This document shows positions 6,308 to 10,651 of a DNA stretch of 10,651 bases, in pieces; the first letter of the stretch is position 1, and every line of letters begins with the position of its first letter. Location of the stretch: the NCBI GenBank assembly GCA_964457685.1, contig CAYWFS010000050.1, positions 1-10,651 of the forward strand, read 5' to 3'. This DNA is from UMGS1696 sp964457685. GTDB lineage: Bacteria > Bacillota > Clostridia > Oscillospirales > CAG-272. The notes under the pieces were generated by a model. The model did not search any database. It was not told where the DNA came from and saw only the letters and a program-made list of their open reading frames with translations. A program made the position numbers and the translations under genes.

Positions 6308-6979
6308 TTATTTTTCAAAAAATTTTACAGCGGTCTTTCTCAGCTTCTCGGATACATCATCGGACAGCTTCTCTACTCCTCCGAGTACATCGGCAGGTCT
6401 GTTGAATATTTCCTGATAGAACAGACACGCGGCAAGATATGAACCTGATGTTCTCGGGTGGTAGAAGTCATTCGGGTCGTAAAGGTCTATCATCGGATAT
6501 GTATTCTTAACCTCTGCGAATGCGTCACCTACAGGCACACGAATACCGCCGTTTTGTTTTGCACCCTCCGCATATCCGAAAGTAAGCTTTTCAAGCATTT
6601 CGTCGTAGGTCATTCCCGTTTCTGCCAAAGTCGTACTTCCGTCCTTATATGCCCATGTGCTGTAGAACAGGAATTTTGCTCCGCCGTTCATCATTTTACA
6701 AAGCTCCGATGCGGCTTTAAGAAAATCCTCGGTGTCTATAGCCGGGTTTCTGCTCTGCTCCTGCAAGATAATAAAGTCCCAATTGTCGGAGGCATATGTT
6801 TCGCACAAACGCTTGTTAAGCTCACTTCCGCTAACAAGAAAATCATGCAAATACGCACCTCCCTGAAGAACCTCCGCATATTTCAGCTCGTCTCCCGCTT
6901 CTTTTGCAAGTGCTTCAAGCATTTTCGGCAGCTCATTGAAGAAAATAAAGCTGTTTCCGATAAACAATACTTTTTTCAT
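6308..6979 (-). CDS. SGNH/GDSL-type hydrolase (DUF4886-like)
   Basis: This is a probable esterase or lipase-fold hydrolase of 223 residues, with no signal peptide, so likely cytoplasmic. The nucleophile block is GNS at 8-10 (FIGNSF, Ser10), the Asn variant of the GDS motif. QGGAYLHDF (39-47) and WDFIILQEQS (67-76) fit later blocks. The C-terminal Asp-His block reads DPNDFYHPRTSGSYLAAC (168-185), giving Asp171 and His174 as the likely triad partners. The chosen start is the ATG at 6979: the GGAG site lies 9 nt upstream, whereas an ATG at 6988 directly abuts it. The reading frame stays open to 7060, but the promoter at 7013-7041 falls inside that part, which rules out the longer form. The substrate is unknown; acetylated sugars are one possibility. 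Confidence 0.85.
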   Translation of the reverse strand: MKKVLFIGNSFIFFNELPKMLEALAKEAGDELKYAEVLQGGAYLHDFLVSGSELNKRLCETYASDNWDFIILQEQSRNPAIDTEDFLKAASELCKMMNGGAKFLFYSTWAYKDGSTTLAETGMTYDEMLEKLTFGYAEGAKQNGGIRVPVGDAFAEVKNTYPMIDLYDPNDFYHPRTSGSYLAACLFYQEIFNRPADVLGGVEKLSDDVSEKLRKTAVKFFEK

Positions 6980-7012
6980 AAACTTCATCTCCGAATCCCG
7001 TGATTTTTTGCT

Positions 7013-7041
7013 ATTATAGCACATATTTATGCTAAAATCAA
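7013..7041 (-). promoter_or_regulatory. Sigma-A promoter for the SGNH hydrolase gene
   Basis: On the minus strand TTGATT (7041-7036) and TATAAT (7018-7013) are separated by 17 bp, with a TG one base before the -10 (TGCTATAAT, extended -10). The expected start is near 7006, about 27 nt before the ATG at 6979. The hydrolase is therefore transcribed independently of the upstream alkyltransferase-like gene. Confidence 0.75.
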
Positions 7042-7078
7042 CACAATTTTCGAGATTCACACAAGAATATTCTCGTCA

Positions 7079-7564
7079 TTACTCAAGCTCATCGAGTGAA
7101 AACAGCGATCCTTCAAAATCAAGGACGTAATAACGCATATTTTTTCTGCCCTTAACTATGACCGTATGTCCCTCTGCTTCAAGCTTCTCCTTTTGTGCCT
7201 CGCAACCACCCGGATATTTTTCGTTAAGCTCTCCGTTTGCTTTAAGGGTTCGCCAATACGGAGTTTTATCTTCAATTCTCTGTTCACTCGCCCATGCCGC
7301 AATTGAAACGAATATTCCTGCGGTCATAGGTTCGGTAAAATCCGCATTGCTTCTGCTTGCAAAATATTCTCTGATACAAGGCACCGTGGTAAGCTTTCCG
7401 TGCGGAATCTTTTTCATAATGCTGTCATAAGCTATGGGAGGTGCAAAATACATCCTGTTGCCGCCGTATTTTTCTATCGTCTTTTCATCCGTAACGATTT
7501 GTATCTTAGGCATATCCTTGCTGTCAAGCAGCATTTTATTAAAATCCTTTTGTCTTTCGTTCAC
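7079..7564 (-). CDS. MGMT-fold alkyltransferase-like protein lacking the active-site Cys
   Basis: The 161-residue protein contains the DNA-binding domain fold of O6-methylguanine-DNA methyltransferase. IPHGKLTTVPCIREYFA (53-69) matches the family's first helix region, and MTAGIFVSIAAWAS (80-93) the recognition helix. The usual catalytic PCHR is replaced by TPYWR (101-105), so methyl transfer to a cysteine is not expected. GELNEKYPGGCEAQKEKLEAEG (111-132) follows as in family members. In alkyltransferase-like proteins a non-Cys residue at that site recognises alkylated bases and hands them to nucleotide-excision repair; whether this clostridial subgroup does so is inference. The start is GTG at 7564, 6 bp after the dehydrogenase stop. 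An internal ATG at 7534 with AAAGGA upstream is an alternative. The two genes are very probably co-transcribed. Confidence 0.85.
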   Translation of the reverse strand: MNERQKDFNKMLLDSKDMPKIQIVTDEKTIEKYGGNRMYFAPPIAYDSIMKKIPHGKLTTVPCIREYFASRSNADFTEPMTAGIFVSIAAWASEQRIEDKTPYWRTLKANGELNEKYPGGCEAQKEKLEAEGHTVIVKGRKNMRYYVLDFEGSLFSLDELE

Positions 7565-7570
7565 ACTAAT

Positions 7571-8605
7571 TTAACCCACTATCGCTATTTTTATTACACC
7601 GTCGAGTCGGTTTTCAAAAATTCGGTAAGCTTCCTCAATATCATCGAGTCGGTATCTGTGTGTTATAAGCGGAGTTGTGTCTATTTTCCCCTGCTCTATA
7701 ATGCTGAGTATCTCCGCACAGTCGCAACCGTCAACGCCTCCTGTCTTAAAAGTCAGATTTTTCCCGTACATATTCGGAAGCGGAAGCTCCTGACTCTCGT
7801 CATACAACGCAACAACGGTAACAATCGCATTAGGTCTTGCCGATTTCCACGCAAGAGCAAAGGTATCACTTGCACCTGCCACCTCAAGCACGACATCAGC
7901 ACCGCCATGGTCGGAATTTTTGCGAACAAAGTCCTCACATTCCTCGGGAGTACAAACAAGAACATCACCGTAATGCTCACGGACAAAATTCGCCCTTGCT
8001 TCATCCTTTTCGCACACTATTATTCTGCGTGGAGATTTAAGCATCACACACAGCAGAGTACAAATTCCCGTTGGACCCGCTCCGATTATGAGAACCGTAT
8101 CATCGTTCGTTATTTCGGAAATACGAGCCGCCCAAAATCCCGTTGCCAGAACATCACCTACAAACAAAGCCTGCTCATCGCTTACGCTGTCAGGTATTTT
8201 GTTAAGTCCCTGATTCGCATACGGAACCCGTACATACTCAGCCTGTCCGCCGTCAATGCGACATCCGATAGCCCAACCGCCGTTTTTGTCCATGCAATTG
8301 TTCACATAGCCGTTTTTACAGAAGAAGCACTCTCCGCAAAAGGTCTCCACGTTCACTGTAACCCTGTCTCCCGGCTTTACGGCGTTAACCTTTGCACCGA
8401 CCTCTTCAACAATACCGACCATCTCATGACCGACTGTTATTCCCTGAACCGCTCTCGGAACAGCTCCGTGCTTTATATGCAAATCGCTTGTGCAAATCGA
8501 GCCGAGTGTCACACGAACGATTGCGTCTCCGTCATCAATTATCTGCGGCCTCGGCTTTTCGGTAAGTGCAAATTTTCCATGCTCAATGTATGTAAGTGCT
8601 TTCAT
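7571..8605 (-). CDS. Zinc-dependent alcohol dehydrogenase (medium-chain dehydrogenase/reductase)
   Basis: This 344-residue cytoplasmic oxidoreductase interconverts alcohols (or polyols) and carbonyls with a nicotinamide cofactor. The GroES-like domain carries the catalytic zinc ligands Cys38 (ICTSD) and His60-Glu61 (GHE). The structural zinc site is complete, with Cys90, Cys93, Cys96 and Cys104. The Rossmann domain has GAGPTG at 175-180, and Glu199 (VCEKDEAR) at the end of the second strand suggests NAD(H) over NADP(H). The overall look is close to clostridial secondary-alcohol, sorbitol or butanediol-type dehydrogenases; the exact substrate cannot be read from sequence. The start ATG at 8605 has GGGAGG at 5-nt spacing, and a strong promoter lies at 8641-8669. 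The gene leads a two-gene unit with the alkyltransferase-like gene. Confidence 0.93.
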   Translation of the reverse strand: MKALTYIEHGKFALTEKPRPQIIDDGDAIVRVTLGSICTSDLHIKHGAVPRAVQGITVGHEMVGIVEEVGAKVNAVKPGDRVTVNVETFCGECFFCKNGYVNNCMDKNGGWAIGCRIDGGQAEYVRVPYANQGLNKIPDSVSDEQALFVGDVLATGFWAARISEITNDDTVLIIGAGPTGICTLLCVMLKSPRRIIVCEKDEARANFVREHYGDVLVCTPEECEDFVRKNSDHGGADVVLEVAGASDTFALAWKSARPNAIVTVVALYDESQELPLPNMYGKNLTFKTGGVDGCDCAEILSIIEQGKIDTTPLITHRYRLDDIEEAYRIFENRLDGVIKIAIVG

Positions 8606-8640
8606 TTTTTCCTCCCACTGTAATTTCTTCTCTGAATTAG

Positions 8641-8669
8641 ATTATACCACATAAGTACACCGTTTTCAA
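8641..8669 (-). promoter_or_regulatory. Sigma-A promoter for the alcohol dehydrogenase gene
   Basis: On the minus strand TTGAAA (8669-8664) and TATAAT (8646-8641) are 17 bp apart, with an extended -10 TG (TGGTATAAT). The predicted start near 8634 leaves a leader of about 29 nt. Confidence 0.8.
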
Positions 8670-8722
8670 GAAAATGCCGCTTCCGTTATGGATTCTCCTG
8701 TGCGGATTTTTCTTTCTTCCCA

Positions 8723-8751
8723 TTGACTTTAGTAAAATATGTGATTATAAT
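8723..8751 (+). promoter_or_regulatory. Sigma-A promoter for the acetyltransferase transcript
   Basis: TTGACT (8723-8728) and TATAAT (8746-8751) with a 17-bp spacer are an almost perfect match. Transcription should start near 8758, giving a leader of about 160 nt before the acetyltransferase ATG at 8921. The 315-bp gene-free gap 8606-8920 is accounted for by two divergent promoters and this leader; only about 8670-8722 shows nothing recognisable. Confidence 0.8.
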
Positions 8752-8809
8752 AGAACTGTCCGACTATGTACGGCAAGATTATATAAATAATTTTTAAGGA
8801 GATTGCTTT

Positions 8810-8848
8810 TTGAATAAGACAATCAAGCAAACGGATCTTGTAGAGTAA
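8810..8848 (+). CDS. Possible 12-codon leader peptide of the acetyltransferase gene
   Basis: The leader contains AAGGAGA (8796-8802), 7 nt before a TTG codon that opens a frame of 12 codons, MNKTIKQTDLVE, ending in TAA at 8846-8848. The ribosome binding site and spacing are as good as those of real genes here, and the frame ends 2 bp before a strong hairpin, the usual layout of regulatory leader peptides. TTG is a rarer start, and a peptide this short cannot be tested by codon statistics, so it may be chance. Confidence 0.4.
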   Translation: MNKTIKQTDLVE

Positions 8849-8850
8849 GC

Positions 8851-8886
8851 GGAGGCTTGCGTAATACAATTTCCACGCAGACCTCC
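8851..8886 (+). promoter_or_regulatory. Leader hairpin with possible attenuator function
   Basis: GGAGGCTTGCGT (8851-8862) pairs with ACGCAGACCTCC (8875-8886) over 12 positions with one C-A mismatch and one G-U pair, closing a 12-nt loop. A short T-rich stretch (CCTTTATT, 8886-8893) follows, weak for an intrinsic terminator. The right arm CCTCC (8882-8886) is also complementary to GGAGG (8911-8915) in the acetyltransferase ribosome binding site. The two pairings are mutually exclusive, as in attenuation systems. Which state is on cannot be told from sequence. Confidence 0.55.
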
Positions 8887-8920
8887 CTTTATTGCAGTCA
8901 ACAATTTTCAGGAGGAAAAA

Positions 8921-9550
8921 ATGAATAAAAATGACATTACAATTCGTTTGGAAAGAAAAGAAGAACGTCGAGAAGTCGAAAATCTGGTAAGAGAAGCCTT
9001 TTGGAACGTCTATCGCCCCGGTTGCACAGAGCATTATGTTTTGAATCAAATGAGAAACTGCCCGAATTTTATACATGAGCTTAACTTTGTTATGGAAAAA
9101 GACGGAAAGATTATCGGTCAAAACGTATTTGTCCGTGCGGTAATCAATGCGGACAACAACGAAAAAATTCCGATTGCCGCCATGGGTCCCATATGTATCG
9201 CAAATGAGTACAAGCGACAGGGTTACGGAAAATTACTGCTTGACTACACGCTTGAAAAAGCAAAGGAATACGGCATAAAAGCAATTTGCATTGAGGGAAA
9301 TATTGATTTCTACGGCAAAAGCGGATTTGACTACGCAAGCAAGTTCGGGCTTCGCTATCATGATGTGCCTGACGATGCTGATTTTTCATTCTTCCTATGC
9401 AAAGAGCTGGAAAGTGGGTACCTTTACGGCATTACAGGGGTATATACACCACCCGAATGCTATTTTATAGACGAAGAAGAAGCGGAACAGTTTGACAAAT
9501 CGTTTCCGTCAAAGAAAAAGTTAGTAACAGACACTCAGATTTTTCAATAA
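8921..9550 (+). CDS. GNAT-family N-acetyltransferase (YhbS-like)
   Basis: This 209-residue cytoplasmic acetyltransferase is expected to move an acetyl group from acetyl-CoA to an amine on a small molecule or protein. The GNAT fold fills about 6-165. IGQNVFVRAVI (65-75) and IPIAAMGPICIANEYKRQGY (83-102) form the central strands. Arg99-Gln100-Gly101-Tyr102-Gly103-Lys104 is the acetyl-CoA pyrophosphate loop (Q/RxxGxG/A). FYGKSGF (130-136) is the usual motif B end. The C-terminal 45 residues (after KELESGY) are an extension seen in YhbS-like members. The ATG at 8921 has AGGAGG at 5-nt spacing. The presence of a regulated-looking leader raises the possibility of a resistance-type enzyme, but the substrate cannot be deduced. 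It is convergent with the NADAR gene. Confidence 0.9.
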   Translation: MNKNDITIRLERKEERREVENLVREAFWNVYRPGCTEHYVLNQMRNCPNFIHELNFVMEKDGKIIGQNVFVRAVINADNNEKIPIAAMGPICIANEYKRQGYGKLLLDYTLEKAKEYGIKAICIEGNIDFYGKSGFDYASKFGLRYHDVPDDADFSFFLCKELESGYLYGITGVYTPPECYFIDEEEAEQFDKSFPSKKKLVTDTQIFQ

Positions 9551-9584
9551 GCGTACACTGAGCTGAGAAGATAAAACAAAAAGA

Positions 9585-9669
9585 GCCTAAGTCTCTCTAT
9601 GAACCGTCCAAAAAAGTTAGACCAAAAATTTAACTTTTGGGAGGTCGGTTCACTTGACTTAGGCTTTTT
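9585..9669. terminator. Probable bidirectional terminator after the acetyltransferase gene
   Basis: GCCTAAGTC (9585-9593) pairs perfectly with GACTTAGGC (9656-9664), followed by TTTTT (9665-9669). On the minus strand the stem is followed by TCTTTTTGTTTT, so it can also end transcripts from the NADAR gene. The loop holds further nested pairs described for the 9600-9652 repeat. Confidence 0.65.
9600..9652. repeat. 53-bp inverted repeat resembling two facing IS3-family ends
   Basis: TGAACCG (9600-9606) pairs with CGGTTCA (9646-9652), and AAAAGTTA (9612-9619) with TAACTTTT (9631-9638), all inside the terminator stem. Read inward from each side, the arms are TGAACCGTCC...AAAGTTAGACC and TGAACCGACCTCCCAAAAGTTAA. 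These resemble the terminal inverted repeats I recall for IS150-group elements of the IS3 family. No transposase remnant lies between them, so this would be a miniature element or internal-deletion scar. It may instead simply be an extended terminator stem. Confidence 0.4.
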
Positions 9670-9714
9670 ATAATGAATTTGCGAAGTTTATTTTAAAGCG
9701 GAATATGAGGATTT

Positions 9715-10629
9715 TTACAGACTTCTTGTTTCTTGCAACATATTGCGTACTTGCATAAGCGAGAAGCCTAAAAGATTTTCGCCTTTCCATTCATCAACAA
9801 GAAAGCGACAATCATCCTCCATAGAAAGACCTATCCCCCAGATTTTATCGGAAACATCACATTCGGCAAGGACGGCACTACCGGTATTCAACAGTCTTAC
9901 TCTAAGGTCATCGTTTTGCGAAAACTTTGCGAACAGTCCTTGATAAGCAATTAACTGACGCTGGTTCTTCCAGATTTTTTCATTACAGTTATTAACATTT
10001 CTCAGGCTTTGTTTGATTTCATCCACATCAGATATAGATAACGCTTGATTTCTCACGTAATAATCTTCAAACATGATAGCTTTTCTATACAGCATATATT
10101 GTTCAACAGATGTGAAGTTTAAGCCGCAAAAAGAGAAAGTGCTTTGATAACAATTGCTGAGATACCCGTTTTCTTCCTCGGGATTATGGAAGCAGATGAC
10201 ATCTTCACGAACCTCATTTCTAATCCGCACATAATAATCATCTAAGCGACCCAAACAAGCCCGAATAATTTTTCCCATATAAACGGGGTTCAAATTCTCA
10301 AGAACAGCGGGAATAAAGCTCAGCACTTCATTCTGCGGATCATAGACAAAGAACTCGCTGTGCAGTAAAGCCTTCAGCGGATTAGCCTTAATATTTGCTA
10401 TGACTTGCTCAATTGTGCAATTAAGATTGCTATATATTGAGTTTTGTCTTTCGGCCACAAGTCCCATAGAAAGTCTGCTTCCGTAGTGCTGAACGAAATA
10501 ATTCGCCGCCGCACGAATGCTGACAACACCACCGTGTTCTATTAAAGCCATAATCAGAACCGGTTTGTAAGAATATGTCATGTTTGTATTGCGACAGTAG
10601 TCTATTAATTGCTCGATTTTTTCACTCAT
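9715..10629 (-). CDS. NADAR-domain protein with uncharacterised N-terminal domain
   Basis: This 304-residue, probably cytoplasmic protein has a C-terminal NADAR (YbiA-like) domain at about 145-300. Visible there are ENGYLSN (153-159), SVEQYMLYRKA (174-184), the stretch from NEKIW (216-220) to AKFSQND (234-240), DKIWGIGL (261-268) and WKGENLLG (281-288). NADAR enzymes cleave N-glycosidic bonds: YbiA/RibX acts on riboflavin-pathway intermediates, and other members remove ADP-ribose from guanine, as antitoxins to DarT1-type toxins. The N-terminal part (about 1-140) is a separate, mostly helical domain with SYKPVLIMALIEHGG (20-34), a long helix through NYFVQHYGSR (43-52), and a stretch SIYSNLNCTIEQVIANIKAN (64-83). 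I have seen similar regions fused to or near nucleic-acid-related genes but cannot name it. The ATG at 10629 has AAAGGA at 7-nt spacing. No partner toxin gene is visible to the window edge; the upstream side is cut off just 22 bp past the start. Confidence 0.9.
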   Translation of the reverse strand: MSEKIEQLIDYCRNTNMTYSYKPVLIMALIEHGGVVSIRAAANYFVQHYGSRLSMGLVAERQNSIYSNLNCTIEQVIANIKANPLKALLHSEFFVYDPQNEVLSFIPAVLENLNPVYMGKIIRACLGRLDDYYVRIRNEVREDVICFHNPEEENGYLSNCYQSTFSFCGLNFTSVEQYMLYRKAIMFEDYYVRNQALSISDVDEIKQSLRNVNNCNEKIWKNQRQLIAYQGLFAKFSQNDDLRVRLLNTGSAVLAECDVSDKIWGIGLSMEDDCRFLVDEWKGENLLGFSLMQVRNMLQETRSL

Positions 10630-10651
10630 AAACGTATCCTTTTTATTATGT

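Noticed and set aside
7060..7078. GAATATTC-centred palindrome after the alkyltransferase-like gene as a terminator
   Set aside because: It has no loop and no T-run; it is only an 8-bp palindrome in AT-rich DNA.
7400..8623. 407-codon open frame on the plus strand across the dehydrogenase region
   Set aside because: It is longer than the real gene but encodes a low-complexity, Cys/His/Tyr-rich sequence with no family motifs, antisense to a complete zinc dehydrogenase with all zinc ligands and a good promoter.
1..10651. CRISPR arrays, tRNA or rRNA genes
   Set aside because: I saw no regularly spaced direct repeats and no cloverleaf or rRNA-like sequence on either strand.

Overview
The window looks like chromosomal DNA of a low-to-mid-GC Gram-positive bacterium of the class Clostridia, most likely a Ruminococcus/Oscillospiraceae-type gut anaerobe. 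The reasons are a Gram-positive HPr kinase/phosphorylase, a PrsA-like lipoprotein foldase, strong AGGAGG-type ribosome binding sites, AT-rich intergenic gaps with sigma-A promoters (TTGNNN, 17-bp spacer, TATAAT), and several small proteins of unknown function. The genus is inference; no RNA gene or species marker is present.

Layout. Positions 1-1128 (minus strand) carry the start of a zinc-ribbon protein downstream of hprK, which has its own promoter. Positions 1344-4530 (plus) form a probable three-gene operon: a parvulin-type peptidyl-prolyl isomerase lipoprotein, a membrane-anchored extracytoplasmic protein, and a cytoplasmic protein that may be a decayed sensor kinase. Its end overlaps, tail to tail, a minus-strand block of three small overlapping genes of unknown function (5592 down to 4516). 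A YfcE-type metallophosphoesterase follows on the plus strand (5685-6200). The 107-bp gap after it is filled by a nested inverted repeat that probably terminates transcription in both directions. Then come, all on the minus strand, an SGNH/GDSL-type hydrolase with its own promoter and a two-gene unit of a zinc alcohol dehydrogenase followed by an alkyltransferase-like (MGMT-fold) protein.

The right end (about 8700-10651) looks more accessory. A GNAT acetyltransferase is preceded by a good promoter and a leader of about 160 nt, with a possible 12-codon leader peptide, a strong hairpin, and an alternative pairing that would involve the acetyltransferase ribosome binding site. After the acetyltransferase lies a compact nested inverted repeat whose inner part resembles two facing ends of an IS3-family element. 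The last gene, convergent with the acetyltransferase, encodes a NADAR domain fused to an uncharacterised N-terminal helical domain. NADAR proteins belong to NAD/ADP-ribose chemistry and have been linked to ADP-ribosylation-based conflict systems.

The most interesting targets are the NADAR fusion, the acetyltransferase leader, and the small overlapping three-gene block. None is proven from sequence alone to be a new system.
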